Part shown: one piece after another, positions 46,701 to 58,386 of the stretch | Position numbering within the stretch: the first letter of the stretch is position 1 | How the letters are laid out: every line of letters begins with the position of its first letter | Assembly: GCA_949130495.1 (NCBI GenBank) | Contig: OX422211.1 | Span: forward strand, 536,841,372 to 536,905,371 | Direction: 5' to 3' | Origin: Sambucus nigra | Lineage: Eukaryota > Streptophyta > Magnoliopsida > Dipsacales > Adoxaceae | Length of the DNA: 64,000 nt | The notes under the pieces: model-generated | The model's input: only the letters and a program-made list of their open reading frames with translations | The model's database searches: none | What the model was told of the DNA's origin: nothing | Made by a program: the position numbers and the translations under genes

Positions 46701-49080
46701 AAACGATCCTCCGACTTCATTTTGATCTGATTGTACCTGAGTAAGAATCCATAAAACTTAGTAGCTCGTGTCTCGATGTGACATTGAGTAATTGGTCAAT
46801 CCTGGGTAATGGGTAATGATCTTTCGGACATGCTTTGTTTAAGTCAGTAAAATCCACACACATTCGCCACTTGCTATTCTTTTTTCGGACCATTACCTCA
46901 TTGGAGAGACAATTATGATACTTATCGTCCTCTATGAGATTAGCTTTTTGCAATTTTTGGACTTCCTCTTGCCTTGTCATGTTATTTTCCTAATCAAAGA
47001 CTCGCCACTTCTTTTTCACTAGTGTGCCCCTTTTGATTATACTTAACTCGTGACGTATGAAATCTCGATCAATTCTTTGCATGTTTTCATGGCTCCAGGT
47101 AAACACGCCTTTTTGCTATTTAGGAAAATTGATCAAATCTTTCTTGAGTTCAGGCTCCAGTGCTGAGCCTATTTGAACGGCCTTATTCGAGTGCTCATCA
47201 TTAAGAATAATGGACTTGACTTCTTCAACAACCTTCCACTTGACTAATTTTCATCGTCTCTTGGATCTACCATTTTAATCTGGTAGGTTATCGTTAATTT
47301 CTTTTGCTCTTCCTGGACGGTCGAGGTGTGGTATCAGTCTTTGGCCAAAACTTGGTTCCCCTTGACTACATTAACTCAATAATGGGTTGGAAGTTCAAGA
47401 ATTGGTGATATGTAGAAGGGACAACCTTGAACTTCTTTAGACCTACTCTGCTGAGTATGATGTTATACGTTGATTGAACATTTTATTGAAGATGAAGAAT
47501 ATACATTTTCTATTCGGCATAGTGGCCAGGTACCCACTGTAACCTCCAATTCGACCGTGCCTAGAGGGTACACCTTCCCACCTAAGAAATCAATCAGTGG
47601 TCGATGGTAGAGAGATAATTTGTTGCCCCTATGTCTCGGGCTTCTAAAGCAATTATAAAACATTACGTCTGCTCAACTGCTATTATCGATGAAGATCCTT
47701 GCTACTTTTCTTTCGTGCACCATCATACTAACTACCAGAGGGTCATCACGCGGGTACAAGACACCAGATAAATTATCTTTGGAAAATACAATAATAAGGT
47801 GATATTTTTTACCCTCCTCGGACGGGTATCCACATTGCTTCTCAGATTGATATGCATTATCTGAGCGTAAAATTTTGCTTCGTTGAGCTGGCCTTTCATT
47901 CCTAAAGTTTATCTCCTCCTCCAACATCTCACCGGTAATAAAATGGCACCTGAAATAGATCATTTTAACCTCGTGCACAGGTTCTTTGGGTTTCTTAGTC
48001 AGATTCGAATTATCCTCCAAATCATTATCTTATCGCCTTTTCTTTTCATCTATCTTTTACAGAGAGATTCTGATCATCTATTGACTTTACATTCGTCGTC
48101 TTGACCATTTCATCCATCTTTATCCACGTACATGTACATTTTTCCATCTCCTGATCAAGCTCTCGATTTCATTCTTCAAAGCTATGTAGTTGTCCGTGTT
48201 GTGGTCGTGGTCCGTGTGGAACTTGCAATATTTTCTTTTGTCGTGACAATTTATTGTGGCCTTTAACTTCTCAGTCCACCTCAAGTCTATATTTCCTCAT
48301 ATCTTTTTAAGGATGTGATGAATGCTTACAGTGAAGGGGGTGTACTCGTAATACCTTTTTGACTTCCTGATTTTATTATCCAGTTATTCCTTCTTTTCAG
48401 TAATCTTAATGGTGACAACCTTTGTGTGACCTAACTCTTTGGTCGCCATGGCCTCGTTGACATTCATGATTTTACCCGCCTTGTGCAGGAGTTCTGCCAT
48501 TATTTTCAGCGGCTCTTTATCCAATGCCCAAAATAGCTTTCCTAGTTGTAATCCGCTCATGAGATCAATTATGACAATTTCTTCATTATAATCCACCACC
48601 TCGGGCTTATCATTGTTGAAGCGAGTAATAAACTCGTGCATGGTCTCGTTGGCTTTATATCGTACGTTGAGCAAGCGAGAAACTCTCTTACCTGGCTTTG
48701 CTCCAAAATAGAAATTGTTGACAAAGAGATCGGCTAGCTATTGGAACTGGAAATCTGCCCTCGTGGCAAGCTGTTATACTAAATTTTCGTTGATCCCATG
48801 ATCTTACTAGAAAATGCTCGACAACATATTTCGTGCGAAACCAAATAGATATCAACTGCAAATTGATATTGCTCTACGTGTAGTATTGGATCGGTTTGCC
48901 ATCGTATCTTGGCATAATGATCGGTGGTTTGAATTTAACAGGTGTAAATTAACCACCATCACTAGGTTGAAAGGGGATCCCTTCATGAAATCTCTTTGCA
49001 TAGGGTTCTTGGATCTAACAATTTCTCCCAAACGGCCCTCCAATCTCTTGATAGTGTTTTTCCCAATTGGGATATCTATC
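43740..49080 (-). pseudogene. Old Tat-type gypsy relic (gag to integrase), heavily mutated
   Basis: It is collinear with the intact frame at 16052-21259. From right to left: gag (48384-48674, NEAMATKE block), protease with IFIDNSS near 47680, reverse transcriptase (46717-46980, KWRMCVDFTDLNKACPKD), a catalytic site changed from YVDDM to YVNEM near 46572, RNase H remnants, a second RNase H (about 45300-45500) and integrase (about 44080-44840, HSTPGHPQCNGKTEV). Many stops and shifts break it. No LTRs were found. It is far older than the element at 10-23 kb. Confidence 0.88.
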
Positions 49081-51360
49081 TCCACTTGTTTAATGACACC
49101 CTGAGCATTATCTCCATCAAGAACCTCGTCCTTAGGAGTAATTATGGTAGCCTCATAAAATGTCACGTCTCTACTGATGAGAAATTTCTTCCCTATCACA
49201 CTTTAGCATCACAATTTGTATCCCTTGACCCCAGGATGATAGCTAAGAAAAATGCATATATTTACCCTGGGTTCAAGGTTCTCCTCATTCACAAGAGCAT
49301 ATATCAGACAACCCGATACTCTCAGGGTTATATAAGTGGTAGAAGACCCAGTCCATACCTCCTCGGGAGTCTTTATCTTGATAGCACTAGATGGAGACTA
49401 ATTCACCAAATAATAAGTTGTTTTAACTGCTTCAGCCCAAAACTAATTGGGAAAGCCTTTATGACACTGCATACATTATGCTCTCTTTATTAAGGTTTTG
49501 TTCATCCATGCAACTCCATTTTGGTGTGGTATCTTCTGTACCATTTGGTGTCGAATAATACCCTAATTTCTACAGAACTTATTAAATCGTCCTGAGCAAA
49601 GTTCCACGCTATTATCAGTCCTCAAGTGCTTTATATATTTTTCATCCTTCTTCTTAATCAAACTTTTCGACTTCTGAAATCCGGTAAATACCTCATATTT
49701 TCTCTTCAAGCGCCCAAACCTTCCTGTAATGATCATCAATACATGTCAATATGTATCTACAACCACCATGTAAAGGAACTGAACAAACAAGGCGAGAAAC
49801 TTAGATTTTCATTAAGGAGATATATCCATGTAAACCTAGTGTAATCATCAATAAATGTCACATGTTAGCGATGATCAGAAAAAGATGTAATTAGGTATGG
49901 TCCCCATATTTGAGAATGAATCAAATCAATCATACTAGGGGCATGAATCGTATGTAGGATGTAACTATTTCGATATATTTAAAGAGCATACAAACTTCAC
50001 AAAGTTTTTTTCTGTCTTCACATGCTTTGAAAAAGGAATGAGATGGAAAAAATAAGTATTGATAGTTAACATGCCCTAAACGAGCATGCAATAAATACAA
50101 GATCCTATACGAAACATCATATATATTATAATTAGGTAAGATAGAATCACCAAGAGTTGATATGGGAGGATGCAGGGGTGGAACCCCAAAGTGGTATAGC
50201 CCATCGAGCTCATATACCTTATTTAAAATCCTTCTCAATCGCAGATATTGCAAATGACAATGGGAAGGTAAGAACATAACAGTGCGATTGTGATGCTTGG
50301 CAAGTTGGCTAATTGATAAAATATTAAAGAAAAGTTATCTACAAGTAAGATAAAGAATGAGTATTATCACGAGATAGGAGCACGTCAATACAAGGGAGCC
50401 ATTCATAAGACCAATATACTAATAAATTGGATGGTGTGTGGGAAAAAAGGGTGACTCAGCCTTAATATGATTAGTGGATATGAAATATAGAATATATGTG
50501 GGATTTGTAGCCCTAATATGAAAGCAAAAGGGGTCTCTGAAGCAATAGTAAAACTGGCCTTAAAGGAGCCGAATCTAGTGTTGAGAGATGGAAATTGATT
50601 CTGAATTTGTTTAAGCTAAGACTACAATTGGCTTAGACCAACTGATGTGAGCGATGGAGGACGAAATAAAATAGGAGGAGATATATCAGTGATGGTGTCA
50701 ATACAAGATGAACCAGAGGGACGATTCTTAGAAAATGCCTGCCTCAACTTTAGGTGAAGTTTAAAGTACCAGTACATAACTTGTTTTATAGAACCTCAGT
50801 TATGGGATACAATCTTCCCATCATCTAACTGGGATCCCGAGCTCCCCATAAATGCCATCTGGTCAATTGAGGAAGCAGATACTTAAGGTAGTTGAGTAAG
50901 ATGGAGGCGGTGATATTTAACATAAAAAATAGCAAATGTATTTAGAAGATGAGGCATATGAGATCTGTTTAGGATCTGAATCTTGATAAAATGATACTCA
51001 AATCGTGAACCTAAAAGTAATTAGTTAGTATGCTAACGATCCAGTCGCTTCACAATAGAAATTCTGTCTTAAGAGGAAAATCACCAAAAGGTTTAGACTG
51101 GGCTAACTCCTCCCATCGGGTCTGAAGATATAAAAAATAATCCTGAAATGAGAGATTTAAGGCCTCTTGTGTAGATGGAGCGATCTCCTGATAAAGTTCA
51201 AAGATGCAAGAGTCATTACGTTCATGTGCATACATTTCATTGAGGGCCTGCCAAAGATCAAATTCCATCCATAAAACATAACATGTTGTATATACGTTCC
51301 TCCATTGAGTGAAACATCCAACTCAAGATGGTGCACCTCTCTATAATCCATTGATTAAAT
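49081..51360 (-). pseudogene. Ty1/copia relic (gag, GAG-pre-integrase, integrase) fused to the gypsy relic
   Basis: On the minus strand, 51050-51268 resembles copia gag. LHARLGHVNYQYL (about 50080) is the GAG-pre-integrase domain. 49390-49630 is copia integrase with HQNGVAWMNKTL and FWAEAVKTT. The frame ends with KKFLISRDVTFYEAT near 49190, which is the lead-in to copia reverse transcriptase. About 100 bp later the frame turns into gypsy gag, so reverse transcriptase is missing. Stops and frameshifts are numerous. Confidence 0.82.
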
Positions 51361-53201
51361 ACCATTGGATCATTTTACTTTGGCTTCTTTTCATTTCCCA
51401 AAAGCAAAATAGATTTTCATTTCCCTACAGAAGGAATGAGACTAAGAAGCAACATTATAGCCATTCAAGACAACATTCGTAACCCGTTGGGCCGGGATAT
51501 TTTTGCCGACGAGAGAACATCTTTTTCAATACTTGAATCACACATGATATATTAAAAAATGACTGAAATTGAAAAAGAACGAGCATGAAAAAATTTGAAA
51601 ATACCAATGGAACAAGAAACTAACCAAGAATCTCCACAAATAAAGTCAGGTACGTATGAATCAGTACATAAATAGTCGAAGACATGACAAATCAATAAAA
51701 TATTACTGCCAAACAAGCCGACAACCCTAAACGAAATGGATTAATTTATCTCTTAGCATATGAAAGATAGAAGAAAACCCTAAGGAGGGTCAAATAGGGC
51801 ATATACCCCAACTGAACTTCTTGGGACCCTAATCATGGGTATGACCTTAAGAATGGAGATAGATAGATTTAAACACTATTGAATTAAATATCTAAAGAGA
51901 AATATAAGAGATTAGATAGTTTGATGTATCAAAAGCCCTAGGTTCAATCGAATTCCAAAATTTGATCTCAAAAGGTCTGATTGTATTCATCTTCTTGAGA
52001 ATAATCCCAAAGTTAAATTAATTTTGAAGAACAACCCGAGCTAAAGTTGAAATTTTGAGGGTAAACCCTAGGTTAGATGGATTTTTTGTGGATGATGTTA
52101 GGATAACAGTGGGAAAGAGAAACCATATGTAATGTTGATGTAATAGAGAGAATGAAGTATGTTTGGGGTTTTGTATCTAATAGTATTTATACGTAAAATA
52201 TTACAATGCTAGCAGGTTCTAGAGACTACAAATGAAAGCCTGCACAACTAAGGCCCAAAACACAAATGAACCAATACAAAATTTGAACTACTAAAGTATC
52301 ATGAAATCCAATAAAACTATATGAAATTTTATGTTTCTTCTACATCGAACTCAATTGATCTTTCAAGGGAAGTTATCCCCATCTTCAAATAGATTTAATT
52401 TAAAATGAGCCCTTGGAATAATAATAATAATAAAGAGTGAGAGAAATCTAGTTCGAGAGTACAAAAGTTATATAATGGTATTTTTAGATGGAATATAAAG
52501 CTTTAATACATATCTATGCATTTCTACCAGTTCAAGATAGTTTTTTTTTTTAAATAATAGTGCTTGAATATTGTTCTTGTAATAGAATTAATAGCATACA
52601 TGTCTTCATCCTACGTAATTACAAGTCACTAACATTATGTAAGGGTAAAACTCAACACATACACAGCTACACAATCACAAGATTAATGTATTAAAAAATT
52701 ATTTCAACGGTTATTTATTTTTTGAATCTGAAGTATGAATCTGAACATTTAAGAATTCAAAAGTAATAAATAGTTTTTATTTTATTATTTTTATATGTAC
52801 ATTTTTTTTCTTCATTGTTATGAGGTAAAGAAATAAAATATTCTTTTAATGTGTATGGAGTTATAAAACTTCCATTCAAAGATATTATTTAGACACAAGA
52901 AAAACTTTTTTGAAATTTAAAATTAAGATTATAATTTTAATTTTGTTATCAAAACAAACATTTCCTTAATATATGATAATGTATAAGAGATGAAGATATT
53001 AGTAAAAAAAGAGATATAAAATACTCAAGCTCTTGACTCATAGATGGCGTATGGTAAGAGAGAGAGAGAGAGAGACGGTAATTACATATATACATATAAT
53101 ATATGATTATCATAGTTATATGATTTTGTTTGATGCCACGAAAGACATAGTGGAATATCTGATTGATAACCCCTTAAATTGTGATCGTGTTTTGAAGGTG
53201 A
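51361..53201. other. AT-rich intron stretch, perhaps the eroded LTR of the copia relic
   Basis: No gene was found. The primer site and LTR of the copia relic should lie near its right side (51500-52350) but I could not define them. A (GA)n run lies at 53058-53074. Confidence 0.35.
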
Positions 53202-53210
53202 TTTATAATT

Positions 53211-54233
53211 GGGATTTTTTTACTTATTCCCCACTTTATAGTGTCGTGTTTGACTTAATCCCTATTTTCATAATCTCTTAGATATAACCCCAAATTTTTA
53301 ACACGATTTTCGTGTATGATTATTAGACATAACCCCCAACTTATTTTTTTTTTACCAAAATACCCTCATTTCATCTTCTTCCCTCACATTCAAATCCTAA
53401 CTTCTCATCCAACCCTAAACCTACCACCACTTCTTCTTCCTCCTCCTCTTCCTCGTCCATTTTTTTATATCCAACCTTGTATATCTATATACATAAACTT
53501 AAGGTCTATCCATTGGTTTTTGGGTATTAACCTTCTCGTCTTCATCTATCCCCGTGTAATATGGATCCTTCCAAACTTTTGGTGGTGAAGAGGAATGCAA
53601 CAACAGTGAACATGGGTTGTCTTAGTTGATCCTAGAATATACAGTTCCCGAATCATTGAACTCTGACACAGGACCGGCAATGGTAACATCAAGAATAAGT
53701 GGTTGAAATTGGATGAATTATAAAGAAAATGAAATTCTTACAGGAAGGAGTAATATATTTTAAATCAATTGGTTAAAAATGAAATACGAATTGGGTAATA
53801 GATTTGAAATCGATATGTTGAAAACAAAATAAATTTTATGTTTGTGGTGAATTTATGTAGCAACAAAAAGAGAGATGTATGAATTTCGTGGAGAGAAAAA
53901 GAAAGATGTGTAAGGATGAGAGAGAGAGAGAGGAAGAGAGAGTGCGTGTGTGTGTGGGGGGGGGGGGGGGGGAGGGGTTCGCTAGTAATGGTTCTTGAAT
54001 TAGGTGGTAGTATAGGGTTGGATGCAAAGTTAGGGTTTGGGTTTGGGAAAGAAAATGGCTTGAGGATATATGGGTTGAAAAATTATGTTGGGGGTTAAGT
54101 CTAATTATGATACACGAATTTTTAATAGATTTTTAATAGTGTTAAAAATTTGAAGGTTATGTTGTAGTGATTATGAAATTTGGGGTTAATTCTAATGCGG
54201 CATTATAAAGTTAGACTTAAGTCAAAAAAGGGG
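53211..54233. mobile_element. Mutator-like element with long inverted repeats and non-transposase interior (Pack-MULE candidate)
   Basis: TTTATAATT flanks both sides (53202-53210 and 54234-54242), a 9-bp target duplication. The ends form inverted repeats of about 140-160 bp (53211-53350 and 54080-54233). They share CACGATTTTCGTGTAT-like and TTAACCCCCAAC-like blocks. The interior has no transposase. It contains a CT-rich leader-like tract (53430-53465), an ATG with a short frame, MDPSKLLVVKRNATTVNMG (53561-53620), and an unbroken run of about 17 G at 53956-53973. The first bases of the two ends differ, so the termini are slightly uncertain. Confidence 0.65.
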
Positions 54234-54242
54234 TTTATAATT

Positions 54243-57200
54243 TGAATGAACTAGAAATTCAATGAGTTGAATTTGATGGAGGAGAACTCAATTGATATCT
54301 AGTTTAGTTATAAAATGGTCTTATGAAGAATTATGTAAATATTCAATCCATTGAAATAAGTTGAGTGTCTTTATCAAAAGACATGTAGAAGAAGTATTAA
54401 GTTCAAAAACTAGCTAATCAGTGTAACACAATCACCTGAATTTATCCACCCAATGAGAAAGATGCACCACCACTCGTACGTTTTTGGGTTAAGGTTTGAT
54501 ATGGGATTTTGATGAGAGTCACACTTAGAACTCACACAAATACTTATGTTTATTTACAGTTGATTTAATATTTGATTTTTGCAAAGAATTTATATAATAA
54601 TAAAATCTAATTCAATCACCATAATTCACCTTTATTAATGACGCAACCATTTAATTTCAATGAAATAAGGTTTAGTTCCACTGAATATTAGCCATCATTG
54701 GACTAAGTTTGAGTTTCAGAACATCTAATACAAGTCTGGATATATTTTCCTTACTTGGTCGTCACATCCTCGCTTGCAAATCTGGCACATCTATAGGGCT
54801 TATATGTAGTGAGAGTAATACGGTGAGTAGGGTGGGATAATATGTGGTACAATTGACAAATCATTAATGAAAAATGATACACTTACGAAAAAAGTGTATA
54901 CCCAATATACCGAATGTTCTTTAAAGGTATTGTACCATGATCGAGAACACTTTTTCGGTAAGAATATCATTACTCGATGTATAATGTATCTATATTCCAA
55001 AACTAATTTCCTTATTATACTGATTGTTTATAAAGGAAATAATTATTAAACATTAACTATTTAAAGAAATATGAATTTTTTCGTGTTAATACCCTTTTTC
55101 AACATGTGATGTGTAAGTATTGTTATCATAAACTTTCTTACTCTGCTGCACTTGGGTTATGAGAACTCTAATTATTTAACCTTAGTTAATCCGAATTATG
55201 CAGATTCCATTTTGTTAACTTTATTTATCTTAAGGTATGATAACTCAAACATAATAACCCTCATTAATCAAGAGTGCATCGACTACGACTTATTATAAAA
55301 CTCTTTACACTTTTTATATGTATGACTTTAGTTTTCCTAGATCACGTGCTCCTAGTTAGATTTTAATTTACAAACTAGGTAAGACAAGATCCTCTTTAAT
55401 TAAAATTGAACCTTCTTGGAGTTTATCAAATCCAATTTAGAATCACACTCTCCACCATTCCTTTTAAATTACTATGCTATTGCATCTCAAAAAGTATTGG
55501 AGTCTCACACCTTTGGGTGTTAGGACACCCTTAATTTATTCACGTTAACTCTTAATCCTTTTAACTTTTCACTTTTTAATCCTTATATGTACCATTTCTT
55601 CTCAGGAAATCTTGTTGCACCATATTTAAATAATTCTTAACTTTTATTTTCCCATTATTATGTCAATGAGGCCATAAACCACAATTACGTTAATTACAAT
55701 CATCTATGTGTGATGCTTGGATCCTTAAGTTCCATTATTAACAATAGTGACACGAATGGTCTAACGGTGTTATGTCATAAGGCCATAAATTACCACTTGT
55801 TAACACAAGTTAATGAATTTCACACTTATACCCTTTTGAGACACTTTATTTTACACAATTTTCCATAACTTTGAAAGCTACCAAGTGCGGTCTAAACATC
55901 ATTATTTGAAGTTCAAGGTCAAACTCTAATTTTCTTGGTTTTACACAATAATGCGAACGGGGTCATAAATGGGTTGTTTTCGTGGTTTAAAGGACTAGTG
56001 TGTTAAACAAAGTTTTGTATGGAATTTAAAATTATAACTTTAATTCACAAAGCCAACTATGTTTTTGTATAACTTATTCTTATATCCTTATCGACAAGTT
56101 TAATAACTTAATTTTTAGATCATACTTATCTATTTCATTTATTTCTAAGGATAAACACTATTTAGTCATCTTCTATTATTACAAACAACTTGTTTATTAA
56201 CAAAACTAATTTTGTGGTGAAAACCTCAATTTCTCTAGATGCTTATATACTTAAAGTTGTACACACATGCTTTTTATCTAAGATTAGTGTACAATATCAA
56301 CATTTCTTAAAGTCGAAATGGCTTCACATGGGAACACTTTTTATGGTATAACACCTTTTTCATATAAAGACACACTCTTAACATGTAGGATGAATAATAC
56401 ATAAACCATCAGTATTACTACAAATCATGGTTTCAAGCATAATTTGACTTAAATACTTAGAGAGCATGATTTAAGGTAAACCCCTGCTTCCAAAAGTTAT
56501 TTATGTATATGGCTTTAGAAAAATTCTTCCACCTTGTTTTATCCAAACAAGCCTCAAATACCTCACAATAAATATATAAATCCATATTAGGATTTCAATC
56601 TCATCCATGAATTAAGACTAAAAAAACTATTAGTTACTTGTATTAATTTGAGCTTCCCAGGTTTCCTCAATGACTCCTAATATTTCCAACATGGGAGGTG
56701 GTCTTGTGGTAATTATGGAAATTTTGCCTCAAAACAAGGCAACCGTGGATCGTATTTGGAACAGTCCGCAGGTTGTAGTTCATTATAAAAATCGATGACA
56801 ATAGTGGATTCTATAACATATATAATGGACTATTTGGGTCACACATAGTGGGTTATATGCCGATAAAATGGAGAGATTTTGTGCGGACAACATATAAATG
56901 AAAGTCTTTTGAGTGACTTGTCTACTGTTTTCTTTGGGTATAAAAGAGATATTTTGCCTAAGGTTCCATAAGGTTTTTTTTTTCATTGAAAGAGCAATTC
57001 ATATAAATATATGCAAAGAAAAGAGAAATATTTAGGGTCTTTAAACTTGGTTTCAATGTGAAATTTAAGTGTATTTAGGATATAGTGGAGAGTGAGCATA
57101 TCTATTGCAAGATCCTATCATTATAATTAAACTATGTTCTTAAATAAAGAAATCGTTCTCTCTCCGATTGATATAAGCCCAACACCCTTAAATCTCGTAT

Positions 57201-57420
57201 GTTAATCTTTATAATTTTGCGACTTGTTTATATTTTGATAATCTTGCACACATATATTTCTTATTTTGGTTAAATGTTGTTCCATTGGAACACAACAAAT
57301 CCATTCTCCTTGCAATCTTCATCACCATGACATTTTTTAAGATCACCAAATATGTCCTTTTAATAATATGATCTCTCTTTTTGGCAGAATGTTCTCAATA
57401 TCATCTCACTAAACAAACAT
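54243..57420. other. AT-rich intron stretch, no recognised feature
   Basis: No coding potential or clear repeat was seen. Short self-complementary words occur at 54875-54900. Otherwise nothing can be supported. Confidence 0.4.
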
Positions 57421-57463
57421 TAAAGAAGACTCTCTCTCTCTCACTCTCTCTCTCTCACTCTCA

Positions 57464-57499
<36 letters not shown>
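57421..57499. repeat. (CT)n-(AT)n-(AG)n microsatellite
   Basis: CT repeats, then AT repeats, then AG repeats, which together are self-complementary. It adjoins the first of two MITEs. Confidence 0.9.
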
Positions 57500-57500
57500 C

Positions 57501-57878
57501 GGATCAAGCGAGGTCCTTTAGTTTGAGGACCCTAAATGAGGTCCATTTTTTAAAAATAGTAAAAAAAATTATTTTGGTGTTGATTTTTTTTCTATGATTT
57601 TTAAACATTTCAGTAGGATCATAAAAAAATAATCAACTCAAAATACTTTTTTTTACTATTTTAAAAAAAATCGATCAAACTTTGTCAGTTTTTAACAGCT
57701 TAAAAATTGACACAGTTTGACCGATTTTTTTAAAATAGCAAAAAAGTTCATTTTGAGTTGATTATTTTTTTATATTCCTATTGAAATGTTAAAAAACAAT
57801 ATAAAAAAATAAGCCCAAAAATATTTTTTTTACTATTTAAAAACAAAATGGACTTCATTCAGGGACCTCATTTGATCC
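57501..57878. mobile_element. Foldback MITE 1 with GGATCAA ends
   Basis: The terminal repeats are GGATCAAGCGAGGTCC and the complement GGATCAAATGAGGTCC. The whole 378 bp folds back, with the axis near 57690 where TCAGTTTTTAACAGCTTAAAAATTGAC is centred. No coding sequence. The flanks are microsatellites, so a target duplication cannot be read. Confidence 0.75.
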
Positions 57879-57883
57879 TTTCC

Positions 57884-57940
<57 letters not shown>

Positions 57941-57944
<4 letters not shown>

Positions 57945-58326
57945 CTCATGCATACCCAGTTTGCATACCCTTCGTGCAGACCATTTTTTTAAAATAGTAA
58001 AAAAAAATAATTTTGGGCTGATTTTTTTTATGGTTTTTAAACATTTCAATAGGACCATAAAAAAAAATCATCTCAAAATGAATTGTTTTGATATTTTAAA
58101 AAAAATGGTCACACTTTTTGAGTTTTTAAGTTGTTAAAAACTGACAAAGTTTGACCGATTTTTTTAAAATAGCAAAAAAAATCATTTTGAGCTTTATTTT
58201 TTTTATGGTCCTACTGAAATGTTTAAAAACCATTAAAAAAAAATTAGCTCAAAAATATTTTTTTTACTATTTTATCAGAAATGATCCGCGCCAACGGTAT
58301 GCAAACTGGGGTATGTATAAGAATTG
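57941..58326. mobile_element. Foldback MITE 2 with CATACCCAGTTTGCATACC ends
   Basis: The left end ATGCATACCCAGTTTGCATACC pairs with the right end GGTATGCAAACTGGGGTATGT. The interior is closely related to MITE 1 (AAAATAGTAAAAAAAA and the AACTGACAAAGTTTGA core), although the terminal sequence differs. It is flanked by (AT)n(AG)n on the left and (CT)n(AT)n on the right, mirror arms that extend the inverted repeat. Confidence 0.78.
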
Positions 58327-58380
<54 letters not shown>

Positions 58381-58386
<6 letters not shown>

